From Bacteroidetes bacterium UBA1935 (GTDB lineage Bacteria; Bacteroidota; Bacteroidia; Chitinophagales; Chitinophagaceae): a stretch of 64,000 nucleotides of DNA. Shown in pieces: positions 35,345 through 44,750 of this stretch (its first letter is position 1; each line of letters starts with the position of its first letter). The stretch covers positions 46,614 to 110,613 of the forward strand of contig DDFF01000004.1 in the NCBI GenBank assembly GCA_002337045.1, given 5' to 3'. The notes below the pieces were generated by a model that saw nothing but the letters and a program-made list of their open reading frames with translations, was not told the DNA's origin and did no database searches. A program made the position numbers and the translations under genes.

Positions 35345-36574
35345 CTAATGTTCATGCGCCTCTCCTGCATTCGTCATTTTAGCCATCAGGAAAAATGCGC
35401 CTTTAGTTACAATTTTTGTATTCGGCGGAATGTTTACAATGGGTTTTATTTCCGTATATCCTACATCACAAGCACCACGAATAATTTGTATACGTTCAAA
35501 ATTTGTTTCAGGTAGCTCTTTATGCCCGCTTTCTTCTTCTGAATGTTCATTTCCCTCATGTTCTTCAGAATGGGCTTCAGTTTTTTTATCTGTAAGAATG
35601 AAAATGTAATCTTTTCCTCCATTATTAACTATTGCTTCATCGGGTACTGCCTGATATACATTTTGACCTAAACTGATACGGGCAGTCACGCTCATACCTT
35701 CAATCAATCCCGTCTTATCATTTATAACATGAGCATGTACGGGTACAGCTTTTGTTTCATTCACGAAAGCCGTGCCGATTGAATAGATCGTTGCATCATA
35801 TTCCTTTCCGGGATTGTTAGTTAGCGTAAAATGAATCGTTTGACCGGATGCAACTTTGGGTAAATCTTTTTCATAAACAAATAAGTCAAGATGTAATTCA
35901 GAATTATTAATGATTTGGGCAATGGAAGAATTAGCATCTACGTTGGAGCCTATCTGTGCAGTAATATCTGATATAGTCCCACTTATTGGTGCGGTTATAT
36001 TTAACGTGGAAGAAATACTGCCTGATGCTGATACCCCTAATGCTGATAATTGCCCTTGAAGTGCATTTCGCTGCGCTCTTAACCCATTAAGTTCAGCTTC
36101 AACTTTCTGTAGATTTTTTAAAGGGGCTGCATTGCCTGCAACAAGCTCTTTTTGTCTCTTTTGTTCTTGTTCTGCATATTTTATCTGGGCATTTATTGAG
36201 ATAAGCTGTTGCTGAATACCTGACAATTCAGTATTGACGATTGTACCTATTATCTGCCCTTTGCGAACATAGCTACCTGGTTGCACATTAATGCTCCGAA
36301 CAATACCGCCCGATAACGAAGTTATAAGTGCCTTATTTTGGTTAGGAACTGCCAAAGTACCATTTACACTTAATGAGCTGGTCAGGTTTTTCATTTCTAT
36401 CGAGCCAAGTACAATTCCCGCCGTTTTCATCTGTTCATCATTGATGGAAACAAGATTGCTTTCCTCATGAGTTTCCTCTGGTTCTATTTGTTCCGTTTTT
36501 GTTTCGGTCTTATTGCCACATGCCCCAAGTAATATTATGCACGTAACAGACCATATTGTTTTATAAATTCGCAT
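35345..36574 (-). CDS. RND efflux periplasmic adaptor lipoprotein (CusB/CzcB family)
   Basis: 409 residues. Lipoprotein signal with lipobox LLGACGNK (Cys about 19). The membrane-fusion layout follows: lipoyl half (SGGIVRSINVQPGSYVRKGQ), a helical hairpin (IQQQLISINAQIKYAEQEQK to LNGLRAQRNALQG), the second lipoyl half (APISGTISDITAQIGSNVDA) and beta-barrel (IHFTLTNNPGKEYDATI). A His/Glu-rich insertion before the C-terminus (SEEHEGNEHSEEESGH) and HEH at the end suggest metal binding. It starts 2 nt after the pump gene stop, so they are one operon. It links the RND pump to the outer-membrane channel. Confidence 0.9.
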   Translation of the reverse strand: MRIYKTIWSVTCIILLGACGNKTETKTEQIEPEETHEESNLVSINDEQMKTAGIVLGSIEMKNLTSSLSVNGTLAVPNQNKALITSLSGGIVRSINVQPGSYVRKGQIIGTIVNTELSGIQQQLISINAQIKYAEQEQKRQKELVAGNAAPLKNLQKVEAELNGLRAQRNALQGQLSALGVSASGSISSTLNITAPISGTISDITAQIGSNVDANSSIAQIINNSELHLDLFVYEKDLPKVASGQTIHFTLTNNPGKEYDATIYSIGTAFVNETKAVPVHAHVINDKTGLIEGMSVTARISLGQNVYQAVPDEAIVNNGGKDYIFILTDKKTEAHSEEHEGNEHSEEESGHKELPETNFERIQIIRGACDVGYTEIKPIVNIPPNTKIVTKGAFFLMAKMTNAGEAHEH

Positions 36575-36576
36575 TA

Positions 36577-39500
36577 TTACTTGTTTAAATAGTAGTTCAA
36601 CTGAATTGCTTGTTGGTTATATTGATGCAGAGCTTCTAAATAGTTCTTACGAATATCTGTTGCCTGATTAAGGTATTGAGATAGTTCTGCAAAGCTGATC
36701 TCGCCGCCTTGATAGGATAGATTAGCCGCTTGTATTATTGCATCAGCTTGCGACAAACCAACGCTCTCATAATATTGCAACATCTGGTTGCTCTTATCTA
36801 ATGATTGGGATGCCTGTTGCAACTGTGCTGCTAAAATCTGGCTTTCATAATTGTATATAGTTTGCTGATAATCCTGTTCCAGTCTTGCAGCCTTGATCTT
36901 ATTTCTATAGTTGCCAATGCCAAAGATTGGCACTCCCATAGTTATAGAAAAGCCGGAAAATGGATTAGACAACCCATATAAACGCTGTGAAAAGAAACGT
37001 CCTGAAAATTCAGGCATGGCACTCAATCTTGCTATTTTTAAATCTGCGTTTGCTACATTAATAGCTTGTTGCTGTACCAACAAAGAAGGATGCTCAGTTA
37101 AAACAGGTAAATAATCAGTTTCAATTTTACCAAGCCTTGTATTCTCAGGCAGATATATTGTATCTGTATTTAATAAGGCTTTTAGCGCAGTTTGCTGCAC
37201 CTGGATGTCGTTCTGAATGGTTTGTAATTGCAATCGCACCTCCATGCTTTTAGCATTTGCGGAAATACTATCCAATCCTGCACTTTCTCCGGTCTTGACA
37301 CGCAGCCGTGCTATAGCTGCGGATTCGCTGTAAAAGCTGTCTAATTGCTGCCATAGCTGTTGCCGATTTTGGTGATACCAAAGCGTGTAATATGTAGTCT
37401 GAAGGTTACGCTTTATCTCTAATGCACGTAATTGCTTCGTATAAGTAAATGATCGAACCTGCTGGCGAAGCATACTTCTACGGGCGGAATATATACCCGG
37501 CCACTCGATACTCTGCGATACACCAATTTTCAGTATGCCTTGATTATCTGATGGGCGTAAGTCTTCATTTTCGGCGAATATCCCTGTTTTGGGAATGTCA
37601 AAATAGGTTCCAGTAAGAGATTGAGAACGTCTAAGTGCAATATCACTGCTCTTTAGTTGCAGATTACTTTGCAAGGCAATATTGTAGGCATCTTCAAATG
37701 AAATACGTGTGCTTCCGGTAAAAGCATCAACGGATGACTGTGCCTTACTTGGAACAGCTTGCAAGCCAAATAACAAGACCATGACAGTTATTACTACACT
37801 TTTATTAATCCTGTTATTCTTTGTGAAGATGATATAGAGCAACGGTAATACAACCAGCGTTAAAAATGTGGCTGTGACCAAACCGCCAATTACAACTGTT
37901 GCCAATGGTTTTTGTACTTCCGCACCAGCACCTGTAGATAGTGCCATCGGCAGAAAGCCTAAAGAAGCTACAGTTGCCGTCATTAGTACAGGGCGCAATC
38001 TTATTTTTGTGCCTTCAAACACTCTGTCTATCACATTATCCATCCCGTCTTTAGCTAATTGATTAAATGTTCCTATCAATACAATTCCATTCAAAACAGC
38101 TACTCCGAACAATGCTATAAAGCCAACTCCTGCGGAGATAGAAAACGGCATTCCTCTTAGCAACAATGCAAACACGCCGCCTATAGCAGCCATAGGAATA
38201 GCAGTGAAAATAAGTGCGGCTTGTTTTACAGACCGGAATGTGAAATACAATAGCACAAAAATGAGGAACAAGGCTACTGGAACAGCAATTTGAAGGCGGT
38301 CAGATGCCTGTTCTAAATTCTCGAATGTGCCGCCATAAGTAAAGTAATAACCAGTCGGCAGTGGAAAATTTGCCAGTTTTGCCTGTATATCCTTTACAAC
38401 ACTTTGCACATCTCTGCCTTTTACATTAAAGCCAACTACTACCCTTCGTTTAGCATCTTCCCTGCTTATCTGTGCAGGACCTTCCTTAAAAGATACTTTG
38501 GCAACCTGGCTTAATGGAACCTGGTTGCCATTAGCAATAGGCACATATAGATTTGCTACGTCTTCAATAGATGTACGGTATATACTGTCAAGCCGCACCA
38601 CTAAATCAAACTTCCTTTCGTTTTCAAATACAACACCCGTCTTTGTTCCTGCGAAAGCTGCGGTTACAATACGGTTTACATCAGCAATATTCAATCCATA
38701 CGCCGCCATTTGTGTACGGTTATAATTAATGGTAATTTGAGGTAAGCCTGTGGTGCGTTCAATTTGGGGATCGGTCGTGCCATCAACAGATTGAACTACT
38801 CTGCCCACGTCATTTGCTATAGAAGCAAGGGTTTCTATATTTTCCCCGAATACTTTAATAGCTACATCCTGACGAACGCCTGTCATCAGTTCATTGAAAC
38901 GCATTTGTATTGGCTGATTGGCTTCAAAAAACACTCCTGGTATGGCTTCCAGTTTTTCTATCATCCTCTGAGCCAATTCCTGATAGTCATCTGTTGTAGT
39001 CCATTCCTTTTTATCTTTAAGAACAATGATGAGATCTGTGGCTTCCGGCGGCATCGGATCTGTCGGTATCTCTGCGCTGCCTGTTTTACCAACTACCTGC
39101 TTTACTTCGGGAAAAGATTTTATAATGCGCTCTGCCTGCATAGAAGTTTCTATGCTTTGTGACAGTGATGCTCCCTGCGGCAATATGCAGTGGAAAGCAT
39201 AATCACCCTCTTGTAACTGAGGTAGAAATTCGCCGCCCATACGTGTGAATATAAATATCGTTATCAGCAATAAAATACCCGCTATACTTACTATTATATA
39301 TTTTAGCCTTATCGCAGCTTTAAGGATCGGCTCATATTTTCTCTGGAAGAAATCCATCATCCTGTCAGAGAAGTTTCGTTTATGTACAGTATTTTTTGGT
39401 AATGCTAATGCGCACATCATCGGGATATAAGTAAGCGACAGAATCAATGCGCCTAATATGGCAAAACCTACTGTTTGTGCCATAGGGCGGAACATCTTCC

Positions 39501-40908
39501 CTTCAATGCCGACCAGTGTAAGAATAGGTATGTACACGATTAGGATAATTATTTCCCCGAACGCTGCACTACTCCTGATTTTTGATGCTGATTGATACAC
39601 TTCTTCATCCATCTCTTTTTGAGACAGTTTCCCTGTCATCTTTCGCATTCCTAAATGGTGCATTACTGCTTCAACAATTATCACAGCACCGTCCACAATA
39701 AGCCCAAAATCAATAGCGCCTAATGACATCAGGTTAGCACTTACCCCAAAAACGTGCATCATTCCCAAAGCAAAAAGCATAGATAAAGGAATTGCAGAAG
39801 CCACTATCAATCCTGCCCTGAGATTACCAAGAAACAGTACAAGTACAAAAATTACAATTAGTGCGCCTTCAATAAGATTTGTTTTCACGGTACTGATAGC
39901 CCGGTTTACAAGGTTTGTCCGGTCTATGTAAGGCTCTATTACAATATCTAGTGGCAGTGACTTTTGTATAGTAGCCATTTTCTCTTTTACCTTAGCTACA
40001 ACATCCGAACTATTAAACCCTTTAAGCATCATTACGATACCCCCCACTACCTCACTTTCCCCGTTACGGGTCATTGCTCCGTAACGCACTGCACTTCCCA
40101 TACGGGGCGTAGCTACATGCCGTACCAAAACAGGTATTCCGTTTACAGATTTAACGACAATATTTCCGATGTCTTCCAATGAAGAAACAAGTCCTATTCC
40201 CCTTATGAAGTATGCGTTTGGTTTCTTATCAATATAGGCACCTCCTGTGTTTGCATTATTGTTTTCCAATGCTTTAATTAAGTCAGCAACGGTTACGTTC
40301 ATTGCCTTTAGCTGGTTAGGGTCTATAGCTACTTCATATTGTTTCAGCATTCCGCCGAAAGAATTTACTTCTGCAATTCCCGGAGTACCGTATAATTGCC
40401 GGGCAACGATCCAATCCTGCATCGTCCGCAAGTCTGTTGCAGAATATTTATGTTCAGCACCTTTCTTTGGGTGAATGATGTACTGATACACTTCACCTAA
40501 ACCAGTGCTTACCGGAGCTAGCTCCGGGGTTCCCATGCCTTCAGGTATTTGTTCCTCTGCCTGTTTTAATTTTTCTGTGATGAGCTGCCTTGCGAAATAA
40601 ATGTCAATATCATCATGGAATACCACCGTTACAACAGATAGTCCAAAACGGGATATGGAACGTATTTCTGTTAAGTAAGGCAGGTTTGCCAGGCTTTGTT
40701 CAATGGGGTATGTTACAAACTGCTCTACCTCTTGGCTGGCGAGTGTGGGCGCATTCGTAATGATTTGTACCTGATTATTGGTGATGTCCGGTACGGCATC
40801 AACGGGTAGTCTGGAAAGCGAATAAACACCCCAGACAATAAGCATCATCGTAAATATGCCTACAGCCAACTTATTTTTTATAGAAAAATAAATGATCCTA
40901 TCTAACAT
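36577..40908 (-). CDS. Heavy-metal RND pump (CusA/CzcA family) fused to a TolC-like outer-membrane factor
   Basis: 1443 residues, about 400 longer than a standard CzcA. Residues 1-1040 are an HME-RND transporter: YSLSRLPVDAVPDITNNQVQ at the N-terminus, the TM4 acid motif GAIDFGLIVDGAVII, and the second half beginning IFTRMGGEFLPQLQEGDYA. After about residue 1055 a TolC/CzcC-type domain begins (TRISFEDAYNIALQSNLQLK) with helical repeats to the end (SYQGGEISFAELSQYLNQAT). A segment at about 1040-1055 (VLLFGLQAVPSKAQS) looks like an internal signal peptide. This CzcA-CzcC fusion is known in Bacteroidota. With the adaptor it would form a tripartite metal exporter; whether the two parts are cleaved apart is unknown. 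Confidence 0.92.
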   Translation of the reverse strand: MLDRIIYFSIKNKLAVGIFTMMLIVWGVYSLSRLPVDAVPDITNNQVQIITNAPTLASQEVEQFVTYPIEQSLANLPYLTEIRSISRFGLSVVTVVFHDDIDIYFARQLITEKLKQAEEQIPEGMGTPELAPVSTGLGEVYQYIIHPKKGAEHKYSATDLRTMQDWIVARQLYGTPGIAEVNSFGGMLKQYEVAIDPNQLKAMNVTVADLIKALENNNANTGGAYIDKKPNAYFIRGIGLVSSLEDIGNIVVKSVNGIPVLVRHVATPRMGSAVRYGAMTRNGESEVVGGIVMMLKGFNSSDVVAKVKEKMATIQKSLPLDIVIEPYIDRTNLVNRAISTVKTNLIEGALIVIFVLVLFLGNLRAGLIVASAIPLSMLFALGMMHVFGVSANLMSLGAIDFGLIVDGAVIIVEAVMHHLGMRKMTGKLSQKEMDEEVYQSASKIRSSAAFGEIIILIVYIPILTLVGIEGKMFRPMAQTVGFAILGALILSLTYIPMMCALALPKNTVHKRNFSDRMMDFFQRKYEPILKAAIRLKYIIVSIAGILLLITIFIFTRMGGEFLPQLQEGDYAFHCILPQGASLSQSIETSMQAERIIKSFPEVKQVVGKTGSAEIPTDPMPPEATDLIIVLKDKKEWTTTDDYQELAQRMIEKLEAIPGVFFEANQPIQMRFNELMTGVRQDVAIKVFGENIETLASIANDVGRVVQSVDGTTDPQIERTTGLPQITINYNRTQMAAYGLNIADVNRIVTAAFAGTKTGVVFENERKFDLVVRLDSIYRTSIEDVANLYVPIANGNQVPLSQVAKVSFKEGPAQISREDAKRRVVVGFNVKGRDVQSVVKDIQAKLANFPLPTGYYFTYGGTFENLEQASDRLQIAVPVALFLIFVLLYFTFRSVKQAALIFTAIPMAAIGGVFALLLRGMPFSISAGVGFIALFGVAVLNGIVLIGTFNQLAKDGMDNVIDRVFEGTKIRLRPVLMTATVASLGFLPMALSTGAGAEVQKPLATVVIGGLVTATFLTLVVLPLLYIIFTKNNRINKSVVITVMVLLFGLQAVPSKAQSSVDAFTGSTRISFEDAYNIALQSNLQLKSSDIALRRSQSLTGTYFDIPKTGIFAENEDLRPSDNQGILKIGVSQSIEWPGIYSARRSMLRQQVRSFTYTKQLRALEIKRNLQTTYYTLWYHQNRQQLWQQLDSFYSESAAIARLRVKTGESAGLDSISANAKSMEVRLQLQTIQNDIQVQQTALKALLNTDTIYLPENTRLGKIETDYLPVLTEHPSLLVQQQAINVANADLKIARLSAMPEFSGRFFSQRLYGLSNPFSGFSITMGVPIFGIGNYRNKIKAARLEQDYQQTIYNYESQILAAQLQQASQSLDKSNQMLQYYESVGLSQADAIIQAANLSYQGGEISFAELSQYLNQATDIRKNYLEALHQYNQQAIQLNYYLNK

Positions 40909-40984
40909 TGTTTTTAGTATAGTTGAATGTAAAAAGCAGACTAAGCCCTATGAGGGCTAACCTGTTTAAAAAATTAATTCAGAC

Positions 40985-41314
40985 TTATACTAACTGTGGA
41001 GGCTGCCAGATGGGAAGGGAAATTTCAATTACATCTGAAGATATAAAATCGGTATGCAACGGAGGTACTACAATCTGTATTCTATCAGGTATTACAACAG
41101 AACTGTAAATAATAGAAAAACCAGCACAACAGGCACAGTGACAAAATGGAGAACAAAGATCAACTTCCTTATGATTATCAGAGTGTTCCTTCACTGGTTT
41201 TGTTAGGAGCGAACTATTATCAACCTTTGTAATAGGCATTGCACCCATGTCTGCACAAGGTAGGCAGCTCAGGATCAAAACAAGTATGGCTAATATGGAA
41301 GCCGTTAAACGCAT
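40985..41314 (-). CDS. Small secreted Cys-rich protein of the metal locus (DUF6660-like)
   Basis: 109 residues. Signal peptide (LTASILAILVLILSCLPCAD) followed by a His/Lys stretch (KEHSDNHKEVD) and a Cys-rich motif DLCSPFCHCACCAGF, then QPPQLV at the C-terminus. This pattern matches small proteins that precede CusA-type operons in Bacteroidota. Clustered Cys/His suggests periplasmic metal binding, possibly copper or mercury. It is 76 nt upstream of the pump gene on the same strand. Confidence 0.7.
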   Translation of the reverse strand: MRLTASILAILVLILSCLPCADMGAMPITKVDNSSLLTKPVKEHSDNHKEVDLCSPFCHCACCAGFSIIYSSVVIPDRIQIVVPPLHTDFISSDVIEISLPIWQPPQLV

Positions 41315-41381
41315 TGGTAAGTAAAAATAGCTTTTTTGTAATAAAGTTTACTAAACTGTATCATAAAATGATATATTATAC

Positions 41382-42608
41382 TTAAAAATAACTTGAAAAC
41401 CCTACCTGTATTCCGGCGGTTTTACTCAATGGGTTACCCAATAAGTCTGACTTCCAGCTATACCTGTAATTAAACCTTAGTACCGTTTGCGGGGAAGGTC
41501 TCCAGCTAATGGCAGGCACAATAGCATAATAGTGATCTGAAATATTATCGCCTGTCTCGTTGAATCTGCCAACATTATAATCAACGTACTCAAAACGGAA
41601 GGCAGCATTGATTACCGACTTATTAAACCCAAATATATTTCCCGTATATAGTGGTTGAACAATATCGGCAAAACCGCCTCGCTGCCTGCTGGCATATTGC
41701 TGCGTGTAGGTAGCCGGTACATCTACATATACCCATGCCCATTCTGCATTTATAAAGGTTCTCAAACGAGGTAAGGTAGAATTGACATCAACCGCAAATA
41801 CATCAACCCTGCGCCTTTTATCCAGTTCCAAGCCATCATCCTGAAATTTGTTATAAACACCACCCATATAAGACAAACCTACTTCTGCTATTCTTTTATG
41901 CCTTATTGCACCTTTTGCCGTAACCAACGGCACGCCATTAAAACTTTCTTCAAATCGTTCCCTGTTTTCTTTGGCGGCTGGCAAAAATGTTTTCCCTTCA
42001 CTGTTATCAATGATCTTATCATTAAAGCCATTCGTAAGGTATGCTTCATAAGCAAGCACCCAATCCTTTTGAAATTGCTTACCATAAATCCCAAATCCTA
42101 CATTACTCCAAGTGGCGGGCAGCATTTGTGTAGCCGATACAGGGCGATCTACAAACTCCCATTTAGGGCCGTCATGGTTTTGGTTAAATGCGCCGATAGG
42201 GTTCATTATTACGCCACCTCTTACATTGAATAGTGGGTGAAACTCAATGTCTAATGCAGCAAATTCTATATTAATTTCCTTTGTCCCATCTTCAAATTCT
42301 ATTTCCGATAAAAACTTAATTTTGCGGGATATGCTTGATGCAACAAATAAGGTGAACCTGCGCATTTGAAACTGATGTCCTTCCGTAATGCCATCTGTAC
42401 CAAGATGCTGATAATTGGCTTCTACATATCCGCCCAAAGCAACAGGTAGTTTGCCAACTGATAAAAAGGGACGATTATACACCGCATCCATATTAAGCAA
42501 CATACCCGTACTATCAAGTGGCTTTCTTCTAAAAAGCGTATTGTCTATCTGGGCTGTAGTAGTTTTTGCTATCAATAAGCAAAGCAGGACAAAAAATATT
42601 TTTCGCAT
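41382..42608 (-). CDS. Outer-membrane porin-like beta-barrel protein
   Basis: 408 residues. Signal peptide (FFVLLCLLIAKTTTAQ), then alternating amphipathic strands throughout (QFQMRRFTLFVASSISRKIK, INIEFAALDIEFHPLFNVRG, FRFEYVDYNVGRF) and a C-terminal aromatic (SSYF) typical of outer-membrane barrels. It resembles phosphate-selective-porin-type or related channels. Its start directly abuts the Rieske gene's stop, so porin, Rieske and di-heme genes form one unit. Substrate is unknown. A decayed fragment of a sister copy lies at 32910-33168. Confidence 0.75.
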   Translation of the reverse strand: MRKIFFVLLCLLIAKTTTAQIDNTLFRRKPLDSTGMLLNMDAVYNRPFLSVGKLPVALGGYVEANYQHLGTDGITEGHQFQMRRFTLFVASSISRKIKFLSEIEFEDGTKEINIEFAALDIEFHPLFNVRGGVIMNPIGAFNQNHDGPKWEFVDRPVSATQMLPATWSNVGFGIYGKQFQKDWVLAYEAYLTNGFNDKIIDNSEGKTFLPAAKENRERFEESFNGVPLVTAKGAIRHKRIAEVGLSYMGGVYNKFQDDGLELDKRRRVDVFAVDVNSTLPRLRTFINAEWAWVYVDVPATYTQQYASRQRGGFADIVQPLYTGNIFGFNKSVINAAFRFEYVDYNVGRFNETGDNISDHYYAIVPAISWRPSPQTVLRFNYRYSWKSDLLGNPLSKTAGIQVGFSSYF

Positions 42609-43046
42609 TTATACTTGTTTTCTCAAGTCAATAAAAAGTTTGTCACCAGTGATTGATACCGGAAAGCTGCGCAGATTTTCTGCTGCTGGGCTTTGCGTCA
42701 CCTTGCCCCATTTATCAAATTCGCTGCCATGAGCAGGGCATATAAGCTGGTCGCCAGCTACCTGTAATTCAGCACCCTGATGACTGCATTGCATTAATAG
42801 AGCACTATAATTATTTGCATCAAGGCGATAAATGCAAATTGGAAATTGCAGTTCATCGTTACGGATAATAATATAGGGCAGTACCTTGTTGCTGGATATA
42901 AAATCATCCAGGCTGACAAGTATTCCTTTATCAGTCAGTTTGCCAGAGGTGTACTTAACAACAGTGCAGCTTTCCAGTGCCGATAATAGGAAACTGCTGC
43001 TAATACATGCAAAACACCCCTGTTTGAGAAACGTTTTCCTATTCAT
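42609..43046 (-). CDS. Exported Rieske [2Fe-2S] protein
   Basis: 145 residues. The Rieske cluster ligands are present as MQCSHQGAEL (C-x-H) and LICPAHGSEFD (C-x-x-H). The N-terminus MNRKTFLKQG with a hydrophobic stretch resembles a Tat-like or lipoprotein export signal (LSALESC). The rest is short beta strands. It is coupled to the porin (no gap) and to the di-heme cytochrome (2-nt gap), suggesting an exported electron-transfer pair. Redox partner and substrate are unknown. Confidence 0.88.
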   Translation of the reverse strand: MNRKTFLKQGCFACISSSFLLSALESCTVVKYTSGKLTDKGILVSLDDFISSNKVLPYIIIRNDELQFPICIYRLDANNYSALLMQCSHQGAELQVAGDQLICPAHGSEFDKWGKVTQSPAAENLRSFPVSITGDKLFIDLRKQV

Positions 43047-43048
43047 AT

Positions 43049-44239
43049 TTATAAGCTTTCTAGGAATATTATTAATTGTTGTTTTTCCTCTTTTGAGAGC
43101 GCTTTGTATTTGTCACGGGCATGTGCACCTTCCCCACCATGTAATAAAATAGCCTCTTCTATACTCCTCGCCCTGCCATCGTGTAGTAAATAATAAGAAC
43201 CACCTTGTGATATTTTAGCAAGCCCCAAACCCCAAAGTGGAGGGGTCTTCCATTCGTAGGTTTTTGCGCTGCCTTCGGTATATCCGTCATCCAGTGCATT
43301 TCCCATATCATGCAGCAGCAAATCAGTATATGGAGCGAATGTCTGATAAGACAATGCAGCAATCGAAGATGCACTTGTTTTTAATTCAGCAACGTGACAC
43401 TTATTGCAATTGATTTGTGTAAATAGACCTTTACCTGCAATGGTATTTGCATCGCCAGTGTTCCTGGGAACCGGTGCTTTTAGTGTCTTTAAATAGAATA
43501 CAACATGCTGTACGGTTTGATTACTTACTTCAGGATCAATTTCTTCTCCACTATAGGTGTCATAGGGCTCATAAGTGGATACAATACCCATATCCTGGTT
43601 ATAGGCACCGGCAGTTTGTTGTAAAAGATTATAAGCTGCCCCTTTTTTGCCAAACCTGCCGATATATTTACCTGCATTATCGATACTTCCCTCACGTAAT
43701 GTTATATAGTTCTTTAATGAAACCCAATTCGTCACGCCACTGATACCATCGCCATCTCCATCATTGGGGTCTGCCATTGCAAGAATATCTGCATCTGATA
43801 CAGCATCTAAAAAACCAAGGCCTGTATTTGCGGGAGGGGTGAATTTGGAGAAAGTTGCAGCGGCTGGAATTGTTTCGGGCTGGTGGCCTGGTATTGCCCT
43901 GTTTTGAAGTTGTGGCCCTCCGGCATGTAAAAAGAGATTTCCTTGCTCATTGATTTGCCCAAAACGGGTAAGGGTAGTAAAAGGATGACCTTTACCATCC
44001 CCAGCATGACAACTACCACATGAAGTCGAAACAAACAGTGGACCTAACCCTGTTTCTTTCGTGAATACATCATTGTTAAAAGCTATGTCACCTTTAAGGA
44101 ACATTGCACGTTGTTCATCAGATAAGCCTTCTACAGGGCCATCTAATGTTTCATGATCTTCCGGTGCGGCAGGTTCCAGTTTTTTGCAAGAAAGTGGAAC
44201 TGATAAAACTATCAGTAAGACATATAGAAATCTTTTCAT
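43049..44239 (-). CDS. Di-heme c-type cytochrome (thiol oxidoreductase-like, DHOR family)
   Basis: 396 residues from the ATG at 44239 (MKRFLYVLLIVLSVPLSCKK with a lipobox). Two CxxCH heme sites: STSCGSCHAGDGKGHPF near the N-terminus and INCNKCHVAELK in the C-terminal half. Further family motifs are FTKETGLGPLF and ALDDGYTEG, and KTPPLWGLGLAKISQGGSYY with LHDGRARSIEEAILLHGGE, as in MauG/DHOR-type proteins. It is the first of the di-heme, Rieske, porin unit inside the metal block, so a role in periplasmic redox of a metal or thiol is plausible but unproven. Confidence 0.85.
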   Translation of the reverse strand: MKRFLYVLLIVLSVPLSCKKLEPAAPEDHETLDGPVEGLSDEQRAMFLKGDIAFNNDVFTKETGLGPLFVSTSCGSCHAGDGKGHPFTTLTRFGQINEQGNLFLHAGGPQLQNRAIPGHQPETIPAAATFSKFTPPANTGLGFLDAVSDADILAMADPNDGDGDGISGVTNWVSLKNYITLREGSIDNAGKYIGRFGKKGAAYNLLQQTAGAYNQDMGIVSTYEPYDTYSGEEIDPEVSNQTVQHVVFYLKTLKAPVPRNTGDANTIAGKGLFTQINCNKCHVAELKTSASSIAALSYQTFAPYTDLLLHDMGNALDDGYTEGSAKTYEWKTPPLWGLGLAKISQGGSYYLLHDGRARSIEEAILLHGGEGAHARDKYKALSKEEKQQLIIFLESL

Positions 44240-44299
44240 GTTGCAAAGAAACATTATTTTAGATAAACCTAAAAAATATTTTCTACAACACGAATTTTT

Positions 44300-44647
44300 T
44301 TAATTTTTACAACATTCGTCCCAGGTAGTATATGCTTTCGGGTCGCCTTTGATATCATCGGCATTAAAGCCAACAGCTACAATTGCCTGACGTATTTTAT
44401 CGGGATTTGTTTTTGAAGTATTATAGACGATGCTTACAATTTTTGTTTTTTCGTCAATATCAACCCGCTTAATTCCTTTCAGTTTGAACACAGCCTCTTC
44501 GAGCCGTTTACCACAGCTTTCACATTTTTTGCAATGATCGCAGTAAATCGATGTTTTAATATTAACAGAGGCTACTTTCGATTGTGCATTGGCTGCGTTG
44601 TTCAAAAACAAAATAAGCAGTGTAATAATAACGTTAGTTAATCGCAT
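44300..44647 (-). CDS. Periplasmic HMA-domain metal-binding protein (MerP-like)
   Basis: 115 residues with a signal peptide (NVIITLLILFLNNAANAQ). The HMA fold carries an unusually Cys-rich binding loop, YCDHCKKCESCGKRLEEAV, followed by IKRVDIDEKTKIVSIVYN and IRQAIVAVGFNADDI, the usual beta-alpha-beta pattern, and ends DECCKN. It sits between the MerC-type transporter gene and the di-heme gene on the same strand. By analogy with MerP it would hand a thiophilic cation to a transporter; the metal is not determined. Confidence 0.85.
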   Translation of the reverse strand: MRLTNVIITLLILFLNNAANAQSKVASVNIKTSIYCDHCKKCESCGKRLEEAVFKLKGIKRVDIDEKTKIVSIVYNTSKTNPDKIRQAIVAVGFNADDIKGDPKAYTTWDECCKN

Positions 44648-44750
44648 ATAAATATTTAGAGATTTTATTTTCTTAGAACATTAATGGTGGTAATGAATAT
44701 AAAGAAACTGAAAAACTATTTCATAAACGCGTTGTTTTAATAAAACAACA

